Source of the DNA: Eutrophobius brisbanensis
GTDB lineage: Bacteria > Pseudomonadota > Gammaproteobacteria > Eutrophobiales > Eutrophobiaceae
DNA length: 64,000 nucleotides
Reading direction: 5' to 3'
Assembly: GCA_038131795.1 (NCBI GenBank)
Contig: JAYPQE010000003.1
Span: forward strand, 1,674,001-1,738,000
Of this stretch, positions 53,848 through 62,520 are shown one piece after another. Both the position numbers and the translations under genes were made by a program. The number at the start of each line of letters is the position of its first letter. Position 1 is the first letter of the stretch. Under the pieces are notes generated by a model. That model was given only the letters and a program-made list of their open reading frames with translations. It did no database searches and was not told the DNA's origin.

Positions 53848-56619
53848 TTACTGAAAGTTATATCGAAAGTTAACACCATAGGTACGGTAGTTGTTCGGTG
53901 ACATTTGTAATGCCTCGTACCCGTTTGCTTCTATATCAAACTCTGGATGATAAGTCGGCTTCGCCCCAAGGGCATTACGAACAAATCCAGAGATCTCCCA
54001 GGTCTCATCCACATCACCCAGACCCACTGTCCAGTTGAAATCAGCGTGCTTGTCCCACTTGTTGGTCTTGGTGAAGGCATTGACGTCTGTCACGTACCCA
54101 TCAGAGTAATAACCCTTGAAGTTAGAGGTCGCCTTGAAGCGGTTACCCAAAGGTACCCAGTAATCCAGGGACAGGACAAACTTCCAGTCAGGAGTCTTGG
54201 CGGTCTCTTCTCCAGCCCTGTCGATGAAACCGTCTACACAATCGGCAGAATTACGCTCTTCCTCCAGGGTACAATTGCCACCGAATTCTATAAACTCACC
54301 GTCCATGAGGGCACCGGCCAGGCTGGCGGTCATCTGTTCTGACACTGCGTAGTTGAAGTTAAACTCCAGTCCCCGTACCCGTTGAATACCCGCATTGGTG
54401 TTCAGGAAGGGATCTTCTTCATTCCCAGTGGCCACCGTGGTCTGCAGGTCAAAGAACTTGGTATCGAACAGGCCGATATCGTAGCGGGCCCGGCCATCAA
54501 GTAGATTGCCCTTGGCACCCAGCTCATAGGTCCGTGCTGATTCAGGTAAAAACCCAAAGCCATCGGAGTTGGAGTTGAGAGTGGTCACACCGGTGTCAAA
54601 GCCACCGGCCTTGAAGGCCTCGGCCCAACGGGCATAGACAGAATGGCCCCCATCAAACCGGTAGCGCAGGGTCACCGTGGGGTCAAACTCGTTAGAGTTA
54701 AATATCCCGTCACCATTGGGGTTGGACCGCGTGGTAGTGGGTGTCCAGGGCAGGCGTCGCAGACTTTCGCCGTTCTCGGGTCCTCCCAGGGTGTTGGTCA
54801 CACGATTAGGATAGATAAAGGCCCCAACCGCAGAGGTACGCGGACTACGCCAGTTGGGCGGGGTTTCCCGTCCACTTGGGCCGTTATAATCCAGTATCCA
54901 GAGATTGCTGGTATCAGCCCCGGGAAGCACAAACTTCGCCTGGGCTTCAGTGATTTGAACTGCACCCGGATGAGGGTTACAGGTAGCCGGATCAAAATTC
55001 CCGCCTCCCTCGTCTTCATCAGTCACCGCCGAACGAGAACCACCGGAATTATCTGAATCGCAAGGCATGGAATCAAACACCCACTGACCGGCCACACCGG
55101 CGATGGCACCGGTCTTGTTCAGATCCACATAACGGCCACCCAGGTCAATGGATGCCCTGTCGTCGAGGAAATTAAAGGTTACCGAGGCAAATACCGTCTT
55201 CCATTCCTGATCTTCTGCCACCACGTCATTGGACCTGATTCCGCGGCGAACATTAGGCCTGGTGGAGTTAGAGGTAATGTCATAGTCCGTGGCCTGCCAG
55301 AAGAAACCCACCATCCACTCGATCATGCCACCGGAGGGTGAGGTAAATCTGAGTTCGGAACTGTACTGGTCATAAATCTCAACTCGGTTCTGATAGTTCA
55401 GCAAAAACGGGGAGTTGGAGTTGTCACGGGTATTCAGTCTTTCATAACTGCTAAATCCTGACATGGAATTGACCTCAATACCGTTATCGAAGGTATAGGT
55501 CATGTCCAGGTAACCCGTTTGTGAATCGGTCTTATCAATGCCGCGGGTCCCATAAGGACTACCATAGGTCCCTCCGGACTCCCGCCACAGCACTTTATTA
55601 AATTCACCCAATGCCTCACGGGCATCAATGGCGCCGGTAACGGAATTTTCTTCACGAATATTCAGGGGAGGTGCATAGAAGGGACCGCCATTACTGATAC
55701 CCTTGTTACTGCGGAAACAGTTACCATCGATGTCCACATCCTGGCTCCAGTTTTCACCCCTGGGTGCCGGTGCAAACACAGAGTTCTCCTGACCCTCATC
55801 ACCGGCACGGCTGATATCATTTCGTCCGTAGATGAGTGGTCCACCGGTCAGACACACATGGGTGGCCTCAGGAAATTTCTCATAGCCGGAGGCCTCGAAC
55901 TTGAGGCGGGCCTCAAAGTTGTCCGTGGGGGTCCATTGCAGGATCACACGGCCACCGAGGTTTTCATAGTCACCAATCTTGTCGCCTGATACCACATCGC
56001 GCATAAAGCCTTCGGTGGTCTCATACTTGGCGGCCACACGAATGCCTACGGTATCGGTGATGGGGCCACCAATGGCACCTTCAACCACACCCCTGGCATT
56101 ATTGCCGTATTCGGCATCAATATAGCCTTCCCAGGTATCAGTGGGGCGGGCACTTTGGATATTGAAGGCACCGGCGGTGGCACTCATACCAAAGAACACC
56201 GGTTGGGGACCCTTGAGGACCTCAACTCGATCCAGATCCATAAACGCAGTCTTCACCTGGGCAGGACGGCCATAGTGCAGACCATCAATAAAGATGGGCA
56301 CGGCCTGCTCAACGGTAAGGGCATTACCGGAAGAACCAAATCCTCGAACGGTCCTTTCTGTAGACAGGAAGCCCTGGTCATCCACCAGCACGGTGGGAGA
56401 AAAGTTCGCCAGGTCATCAAGGTTACGATAGCCCTGCTTTTGCAGCTCGGCGCCGCTGAAGGCCTCGATGGAAATAGGCACTTCCTGAAGGCTTTGGGCC
56501 CTACGCTGGGCGGTCACCACCACTTCTTCCAGCACCTGTGCTGATACCAGTACCGGCCCTGCCAGCAGGGAGGTAATCGCTGTGCAAAGCACAGTTTTGA
56601 TAAATTTATTATTGGACAT
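53848..56619 (-). CDS. TonB-dependent outer-membrane receptor, module B copy 1
   Basis: A 923-residue receptor with AGGGGATTC before the ATG, signal peptide ending near VLVSAQ, TonB box EEVVVTAQRRAQ, plug domain (SLQEVPISIEAF, VRGFGSSGNALT, DLDRVEVLKGPQPVFFGMS; about residues 30-170) and a 22-strand barrel ending in VNFRYNFQ. It is a different, longer subfamily than the five-gene array, of the kind that imports organic substrates in marine bacteria. Extracellular Cys pairs occur in CDSDNSGGS-like and GNCTLEEERNSADC loops. It is followed by the cytochrome/thiamine-enzyme genes upstream and the PQQ dehydrogenase downstream. Confidence 0.9.
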   Translation of the reverse strand: MSNNKFIKTVLCTAITSLLAGPVLVSAQVLEEVVVTAQRRAQSLQEVPISIEAFSGAELQKQGYRNLDDLANFSPTVLVDDQGFLSTERTVRGFGSSGNALTVEQAVPIFIDGLHYGRPAQVKTAFMDLDRVEVLKGPQPVFFGMSATAGAFNIQSARPTDTWEGYIDAEYGNNARGVVEGAIGGPITDTVGIRVAAKYETTEGFMRDVVSGDKIGDYENLGGRVILQWTPTDNFEARLKFEASGYEKFPEATHVCLTGGPLIYGRNDISRAGDEGQENSVFAPAPRGENWSQDVDIDGNCFRSNKGISNGGPFYAPPLNIREENSVTGAIDAREALGEFNKVLWRESGGTYGSPYGTRGIDKTDSQTGYLDMTYTFDNGIEVNSMSGFSSYERLNTRDNSNSPFLLNYQNRVEIYDQYSSELRFTSPSGGMIEWMVGFFWQATDYDITSNSTRPNVRRGIRSNDVVAEDQEWKTVFASVTFNFLDDRASIDLGGRYVDLNKTGAIAGVAGQWVFDSMPCDSDNSGGSRSAVTDEDEGGGNFDPATCNPHPGAVQITEAQAKFVLPGADTSNLWILDYNGPSGRETPPNWRSPRTSAVGAFIYPNRVTNTLGGPENGESLRRLPWTPTTTRSNPNGDGIFNSNEFDPTVTLRYRFDGGHSVYARWAEAFKAGGFDTGVTTLNSNSDGFGFLPESARTYELGAKGNLLDGRARYDIGLFDTKFFDLQTTVATGNEEDPFLNTNAGIQRVRGLEFNFNYAVSEQMTASLAGALMDGEFIEFGGNCTLEEERNSADCVDGFIDRAGEETAKTPDWKFVLSLDYWVPLGNRFKATSNFKGYYSDGYVTDVNAFTKTNKWDKHADFNWTVGLGDVDETWEISGFVRNALGAKPTYHPEFDIEANGYEALQMSPNNYRTYGVNFRYNFQ
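53879..54495. repeat. 617-bp tract identical to 59465-60081
   Basis: The 3' part of receptor copy 1 matches that of copy 2 base for base by eye over this tract, then divergence begins abruptly (GGCCATCAAG against GGCCGTCCCA). A second identical tract covers 55691-56055 against 61269-61633. The mosaic pattern points to recent gene conversion or duplication. Confidence 0.75.
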
Positions 56620-56968
56620 ATGAATCCCCTAAAAGAAAATTATGAAAATTTTGTGTACGAATATTTAGTATACAAAATGATACCAAGTGGAATCAATGCC
56701 ACAATCATGTTTTTTTTAATAATTTCATATGTTTGTATTATTACAACAATATATATTTCTAATTATTTTGAAAATATTCATTCGCTATTCTCTTAGATTA
56801 GTAGGTTATATGAGGTGGAATTTAACCGAGTGTAATTTGTCCCGCGATGACAGAATATATTTATTTTCAATAAAAACAATTAGTTATATTTTTTCGCACA
56901 TCCATTCGAACAACGCAGCAGAGATCCATCTCCGTTAGGAGATGAATTCTGCAGCGACATAGATGAGT
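56620..56968. other. AT-rich promoter region between cytochrome gene and receptor copy 1
   Basis: A 349-bp gap with no coding frame I can support. It holds the candidate operator at 56649-56677 and, at about 56917-56954, an imperfect inverted repeat (GGAGAT stem) that may be the end of the cytochrome transcript; no T-run follows that repeat. Confidence 0.5.
56649..56677. promoter_or_regulatory. candidate operator dyad upstream of receptor copy 1
   Basis: TTTTGTGTAC at 56649-56658 and GTATACAAAA at 56668-56677 are inverse complements with one mismatch, nine bases apart, 30 bp before the receptor start. The half-site TTGTRTAC resembles operators of GntR-family repressors. No matching regulator gene is in the window, and receptor copy 2 lacks the dyad at this position. 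Confidence 0.4.
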
Positions 56969-57346
56969 TTAATCTTTGGATAAAAGCGGGATATCGTCCG
57001 GATCAGGGGACGGCGGTAGGTTTTCCAGGTAGGTATATATTTTTCTCAGCTGGGCATCACTCAGTACATTAGGAGAATAGGCCGGCATGACGTTACGGGG
57101 TTTTCTCACCTGCATGGCGAATCCCTCATATGGCATCAGGGGTTCGACAATCTTTGGACTTGGCCCTCCCGCCCCCTGGAAACCATGGCATTGCCAGCAA
57201 CCCATTTCCACATACTCACGATAACCATCGGGATGTTCCGCGTCATTGATCGGTCCATGAAAATCCAGTGTCTCCTGGGCCAGTGCACCACTGGTAATAA
57301 TGGCAAGTAACATTGTGCTACAAATAAGTTGAAACATTTTCATCAT
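56969..57346 (-). CDS. small cytochrome c paired with the thiamine enzyme
   Basis: A 125-residue protein with AAGGAGATAG before the ATG and signal peptide ending near GALAQE. One haem c site in GCWQCHGFQGAGGPS, distal-Met candidates in PRNVMPAYSPNVLSD, and a C-terminal helix (LRKIYTYLENLP) typical of class I cytochromes. It lies 9 bp after the stop of the Tat-exported thiamine enzyme gene and is surely co-transcribed with it, suggesting that electrons from the enzyme reach this cytochrome (inference). Confidence 0.87.
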   Translation of the reverse strand: MMKMFQLICSTMLLAIITSGALAQETLDFHGPINDAEHPDGYREYVEMGCWQCHGFQGAGGPSPKIVEPLMPYEGFAMQVRKPRNVMPAYSPNVLSDAQLRKIYTYLENLPPSPDPDDIPLLSKD

Positions 57347-57354
57347 CTATCTCC

Positions 57355-59280
57355 TTATGCCGGCTGGCAAACAACGTCCACCAGTGCAGGTAATCCCTGG
57401 TCCACAATTTCTGTCGCCCGTTTAATGGCGGGACCCACCTTATCGGGATCGGTAATCGGTCCTTCTGAATAAACCCCGAATGATTCTGCCAGCTTGGCAA
57501 AATCAATAAACGGATCTTCAAATACATTACCAATCTTGGCGCCATCACCATCTGCCCCTCTTTGCCTGCGGGTGGCCATGCGCTGCAGGTGCATGACCTC
57601 ACGGTGATAGGCACGGTTGTTATGCATGACCATGAGAATGGGAATACGGTGATGGGCGGCGGTCCAGATGGCGCCCGGTGCATAAAGTGAATCACCGTCC
57701 GGCTGGATGGAGACTGAAAACCTGCCATGTTCGCGGTTGGCCAATGCGGCACCAATGGTTGCCGGCAGGTTATACCCTACCCCGGCCCCGCCAGAGCCAC
57801 CAATATGATGATAGTGTTTATTCATTTCCCAAAGCCTCGATGCAGACGGAAGCCTGGAGACATACGACCAGTCACGGTCTTTCATCACGTCCCACAGTTC
57901 CATACTAATCCTGTCTATGCTCACTGGGCTCTGGTTCCAGCCCAGTGCCGCAGCACGCCTGGCACCCTCAATGGCCTGTTGATGTGATTTTTTATAGCGC
58001 TGCTCTCTTTCCTTGAGCTTTGAACGCATTGACCTTGGCATCTGTTCTTTTACTTCTTCAATCAGGTAAGCCAGTGATGCCTCGGCATCGCCGGTAATAT
58101 CAAGGTCCACAGGCTGGAACCGCTGAAAGGTCTGGTAGTTGGATTTAACAAACAGGTCTTCTGAACTGATGTTAATGAGTTTTACATCGTCCCTGGCAAC
58201 CCTGGAAGATACCCGGTGGACCTGGTCACGCATGGCATTGACATTGTCCCACAGGCTGTTCTCTTCCAGCCCCAGGATGACATCGGCCTGGCGGACCAAC
58301 CCGCGTCCACCCTGGGCCAGGTAATGCTGGTTGGGGAAGTTCATCCTGCCGCTTCCTGATACCGGGGCCTGCAAGGCCTCTGCCAACTCCACCAGCAATT
58401 CCAGTCCCCGGGGTGTCCTGGCAGTCCTGCCGGAGAGGATGACCGGATTGTCTGCGTTCACCAGCATCTTCGCTGCCTCTCTCAGTGCAGCCGTATCACC
58501 GTGGGGAGGTTTGGGCATGCTGAATTTTGGAATAGGCGGAACATTGCCATAGCTGTCGGCCTCCTGAAGGTGGCCGTCCAATTGAATGACCACTGGCCCC
58601 ATGGGAGGTGTCACGGCCAACTTATAGGCCCTGACTGTAGACTCGGCATAATGTGACAAAGACAGGGGGGTGTCGTCCCACTTGATAAAGTCCCGCACCA
58701 GCTTCACACAATCAATAGCAGAATGGGACCACTCTGCCCCCGGCCGTCTATGACTTGCCTCCATGTGATTACCGGCAAAGATCACCATGGGGGCCCGGTC
58801 ACAATAGGCGTTATAGATGGCCATGGAGGCATGTTGCAGGCCCACTGTGCCATGACAGGCCACGGCCATAGGCTTGTAGGCCACCTTGGCATAGCCATGG
58901 GCCATGGCGGCAGCGGATTCTTCATGCAGGCAGGTTAGAAATTCAGGTTTTTTATTGCCCCCATAAATAGAAATCGATTCCTGCAGACCACGAAAACTGG
59001 AACCCGGGTTGGATGCCACATAGTCAATGTCCAACGACTTCATTACATCCACCATGTAATCCGAGCCGGCACTCTTTACAAAGTAATGGTTTGCCTCATC
59101 CTGGGAATAACCTTCAGGTGCTTCGATCTCCATGTGCTCGGCGTGACTGGAGGGTGGTACCGCTGCCACCGTATTTGTCGCAGGATTGGTCCCCACCGAT
59201 TGTGCACTGGATTGATTGATTGCCAGGCCGGATGCAGCAGCTGCCCCCACCCCTTTTAAGAATTCACGTCGCTTTGCCAT
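57355..59280 (-). CDS. Tat-exported thiamine-diphosphate-dependent enzyme, acetolactate-synthase-like
   Basis: About 641 residues from the ATG preceded by GAGGGGGGCACC. The N-terminus is a twin-arginine signal (KRREFLKGVGAAAASGLA), unusual for this family. The three-domain ThDP fold follows: catalytic Glu in CLHEESAAAMAHGYAK, middle domain with VILSGRTARTPRG, and the cofactor motif in the form PDGDSLYAPG ... MVMHNN (GDS in place of GDG). The most similar known types decarboxylate or ligate 2-oxo acids. Tat export fits a folded, cofactor-loaded enzyme. A cytochrome c gene follows after 9 bp. Specificity, and whether it truly acts in the periplasm, is inference. Confidence 0.85.
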   Translation of the reverse strand: MAKRREFLKGVGAAAASGLAINQSSAQSVGTNPATNTVAAVPPSSHAEHMEIEAPEGYSQDEANHYFVKSAGSDYMVDVMKSLDIDYVASNPGSSFRGLQESISIYGGNKKPEFLTCLHEESAAAMAHGYAKVAYKPMAVACHGTVGLQHASMAIYNAYCDRAPMVIFAGNHMEASHRRPGAEWSHSAIDCVKLVRDFIKWDDTPLSLSHYAESTVRAYKLAVTPPMGPVVIQLDGHLQEADSYGNVPPIPKFSMPKPPHGDTAALREAAKMLVNADNPVILSGRTARTPRGLELLVELAEALQAPVSGSGRMNFPNQHYLAQGGRGLVRQADVILGLEENSLWDNVNAMRDQVHRVSSRVARDDVKLINISSEDLFVKSNYQTFQRFQPVDLDITGDAEASLAYLIEEVKEQMPRSMRSKLKEREQRYKKSHQQAIEGARRAAALGWNQSPVSIDRISMELWDVMKDRDWSYVSRLPSASRLWEMNKHYHHIGGSGGAGVGYNLPATIGAALANREHGRFSVSIQPDGDSLYAPGAIWTAAHHRIPILMVMHNNRAYHREVMHLQRMATRRQRGADGDGAKIGNVFEDPFIDFAKLAESFGVYSEGPITDPDKVGPAIKRATEIVDQGLPALVDVVCQPA

Positions 59281-59382
59281 GGTGCCCCCCTCTGAATTAA
59301 TCGTGTTCCGGACGAAATAGTATGCCCCTAAACTACCTTCATGATGGGGAATTCTCAAGTGCTATTTGAGGAAATATTGCAT

Positions 59383-59406
59383 AAAAAAACCGGGGCAGGG
59401 CCCCGG
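59383..59406 (-). terminator. rho-independent terminator of receptor copy 2
   Basis: CCGGGGC at 59390-59396 and GCCCCGG at 59400-59406 with seven T on the minus strand after the stem. Same stem as the terminator behind receptor copy 1, again showing common origin of the two loci. Confidence 0.85.
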
Positions 59407-59433
59407 CTTTTAAATAATCACTTCCGATTCGTT

Positions 59434-62185
59434 TTACTGAAAGTTATACCGGAAGTTAACACCGTAGGTACGGTAGTTGTTCGGTGACATTTGTAATGCC
59501 TCGTACCCGTTTGCTTCTATATCAAACTCTGGATGATAAGTCGGCTTCGCCCCAAGGGCATTACGAACAAATCCAGAGATCTCCCAGGTCTCATCCACAT
59601 CACCCAGACCCACTGTCCAGTTGAAATCAGCGTGCTTGTCCCACTTGTTGGTCTTGGTGAAGGCATTGACGTCTGTCACGTACCCATCAGAGTAATAACC
59701 CTTGAAGTTAGAGGTCGCCTTGAAGCGGTTACCCAAAGGTACCCAGTAATCCAGGGACAGGACAAACTTCCAGTCAGGAGTCTTGGCGGTCTCTTCTCCA
59801 GCCCTGTCGATGAAACCGTCTACACAATCGGCAGAATTACGCTCTTCCTCCAGGGTACAATTGCCACCGAATTCTATAAACTCACCGTCCATGAGGGCAC
59901 CGGCCAGGCTGGCGGTCATCTGTTCTGACACTGCGTAGTTGAAGTTAAACTCCAGTCCCCGTACCCGTTGAATACCCGCATTGGTGTTCAGGAAGGGATC
60001 TTCTTCATTCCCAGTGGCCACCGTGGTCTGCAGGTCAAAGAACTTGGTATCGAACAGGCCGATATCGTAGCGGGCCCGGCCGTCCCACAGGGTCCCCTTG
60101 GCACCCAGTTCATAGGTCCTGGCATTTTCCGGCAGAAATCCAAACCCGTCCGCATCGGAGTTGATGGTAGTGGTCCCGGTATCAAAGCCACCGGCCTTGA
60201 AGGCCTCGGCCCAGCGGGCATAGACAGAATGACCTCCATCAAACCGGTAGCGCAGGGTCACCGTAGGGTCAAACTCGTTAGAGTTAAATATCCCGTCACC
60301 ATTGGGGTTGGACCGCGTGGTGGTTGGGGTCCAGGGCAGACGCCTGAGGTCACGACCGTCCCTGGGTCCACCCAGGGTATTGGTCACACGATTGGGGTAG
60401 ACATAGGCCCCCACTGCAGAGGCGCGCGGACTACGCCAGTTGGGCGGTGTATTCCGACCATCACCACCGACGCCGTAGTCCAGTATCCAGAGGTTATCGA
60501 CGTCTGCATCAGGCAGCAGAACCGCCACCTGGTCTTCTGTTAATTGAACGCCCAGGGGATGGGTTGGGCAGGTAGCAGAGAAATCACCACCACCGTCATC
60601 CTCGGTACCACCGGACCGCCCGGTACTATCGGATGCACACGGCCTGGAATCAAACACCCACTGACCGGCTATACCGGCAATGGCACCGGTCTTGTCCAGG
60701 TCCACATATCGGCCACCCAGGTCAATGGAGGCCCGGTCATCCAGGAAGTTGAAGGTCACCGAGGCAAACACAGTCTTCCACTCCTGATCTTCGAAGATAA
60801 GGTCATTGGAACGTATGCCCCTGTAGGTCTGCGGGCGAACACTGTTTGAGGATATATCATAGTCAGTGGCCTGCCAGAAGAAACCCACCATCCATTCGAT
60901 CATGCCACCGGAGGGTGAGGTAAATCTGAGTTCGGTACTGTACTGGTCATAAATCTCCACACGGTCCTGCCAGTTGAGCAAAAACGGTGAGTTGGAGTTG
61001 TCACGGGTGGTTGATTCGGTCATAACTGCTGAAACCTGACAGGGAGTTTATCTCTATGCCATTGTCCATGGTATAGGTCAGATCCATATACCCTGTCATG
61101 GAATCTGTCTTATCAATACCGCGGGTGCCATAAGGGCTACCCCAGGTCCCATCAGATGTGTCCCACAGGTACTGGTTCCATGCCGCGACGGCCTCACGGG
61201 CATCGATGGCCCCCGTATTGGAATCTTCTTCTCGGACATTCAGTGGCGGGGCATACCATGGCCCACCGTTACTGATACCCTTGTTACTGCGGAAACAGTT
61301 ACCATCGATGTCCACATCCTGGCTCCAGTTTTCACCCCTGGGTGCCGGTGCAAACACAGAGTTCTCCTGACCCTCATCACCGGCACGGCTGATATCATTT
61401 CGTCCGTAGATGAGTGGTCCACCGGTCAGACACACATGGGTGGCCTCAGGAAATTTCTCATAGCCGGAGGCCTCGAACTTGAGGCGGGCCTCAAAGTTGT
61501 CCGTGGGGGTCCATTGCAGGATCACACGGCCACCGAGGTTTTCATAGTCACCAATCTTGTCGCCTGATACCACATCGCGCATAAAGCCTTCGGTGGTCTC
61601 ATACTTGGCGGCCACACGAATGCCTACGGTATCAGTGATGGGGCCACCAATGGCTCCTTCAACCACACCCTTGGCATTATTGCCGTATTCGGCATCAATA
61701 TAGCCTTCCCAGGTATCAGTGGGACGGGCACTTTGGATATTGAAGGCACCGGCGGTGGCACTCATACCAAAGAACACCGGTTGGGGACCCTTGAGGACCT
61801 CAACTCGATCCAGATCCATAAACGCAGTCTTCACCTGGGCAGGACGGCCATAGTGCAGACCATCAATAAAGATGGGCACGGCCTGCTCAACGGTAAGGGC
61901 ATTACCGGAAGAACCAAATCCTCGAACGGTCCTTTCTGTAGACAGGAAGCCCTGGTCGTCCACCAGCACGGTGGGAGAAAAGTTCGCCAGGTCATCAAGG
62001 TTACGATAACCCTGCTTTTGAAGTTCGACGCCGCTGAATGCCTCGATGGAAATAGGCACTTCCTGTAGTGTCTGATTACGACGCTGGGCGGTCACCACCA
62101 CTTCTTCCAGCACCTGTGCTGAGGCCAGTATTGGCCCAGCTGATAAAATCAAACTAACAATTAAAACAACTAAATGTCTTTGCAT
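59434..62185 (-). pseudogene. TonB-dependent outer-membrane receptor, module B copy 2, frameshifted
   Basis: Two overlapping frames together encode a protein like copy 1 (53848-56619). The first (61001-62185, 394 residues) has the signal peptide (ending near PILASAQ), TonB box EEVVVTAQRR, plug and early barrel, and stops after FSSYDRINHP. The second (59434-61023) continues from TRDNSNSPFLLNWQDRVEIY to the C-terminus VNFRYNFQ. Comparison with copy 1 (SSYERLNTRDN) shows one extra base near 61009-61010, in GGGTGGTT where copy 1 has one base fewer. Without it the product would be about 917 residues. Either a recent inactivation or a sequence error; no long homopolymer is present that would suggest phase variation. 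It belongs to the row thiamine enzyme 2, receptor 2. Confidence 0.85.
59465..60081. repeat. 617-bp tract identical to 53879-54495
   Basis: Copy 2 of the identical receptor tract, offset 5,586 bp from copy 1 and in the same orientation, so recombination between them would delete the thiamine enzyme, cytochrome and part of the receptors. Confidence 0.75.
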
Positions 62186-62520
62186 TTGTAATCCCCTATA
62201 TAAATAAAAATGAACAGCATTTGGATGTGATTATTATAAAACTTTGTTTTTTTAAAACCACAAAAATTACTTAAAATTCAATTATTTATATAGTAAGACG
62301 TCTATAATTTTGTATTCTAATTATCAAGTCTGAATTTACTTGAGTGCTGCAGAAAGAATCAGTTCAAGATAACCGTATTTACTTAATCTTTTTGAGAGTA
62401 TTTTGAATTAAGGGGAGAAATAAATATTATGTACTATAAACAAACAAAGCCGGTGGAATGAATATTCACACCGGCTTTGTTTTGATTTGTAAGTTAATTA
62501 AAAAATTTTATGTTTTTTTA
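62186..62520. other. AT-rich gap between thiamine enzyme 2 and receptor copy 2
   Basis: A 335-bp region with the ribosome site of receptor copy 2 (AGGGGATTAC) and the terminator of the thiamine enzyme gene at 62441-62480. No gene seen, and no dyad matching the one before receptor copy 1. Confidence 0.5.
62441..62480. terminator. terminator hairpin after thiamine enzyme 2
   Basis: ACAAAGCCGGTG at 62444-62455 pairs exactly with CACCGGCTTTGT at 62469-62480; T-rich sequence follows on both strands (TTTGTTTG on the minus strand). It probably ends the leftward thiamine enzyme transcript, separating it from receptor copy 2. Confidence 0.75.

Noticed and set aside
59968..60543. 191-codon rightward open frame opposite receptor copy 2
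   Set aside because: Lies wholly antisense to a conserved receptor; its composition follows from the codons of the real gene, and a related antisense frame exists in copy 1.
61001..61023. Programmed frameshift or phase variation in receptor copy 2
   Set aside because: No slippery heptamer or long homopolymer at the site; a simple one-base insertion explains it.
62429..62461. Ten-codon rightward frame behind AAGGGGAG, overlapping the terminator hairpin
   Set aside because: Too short and overlapping the stem of a terminator for the opposite strand; most likely chance.
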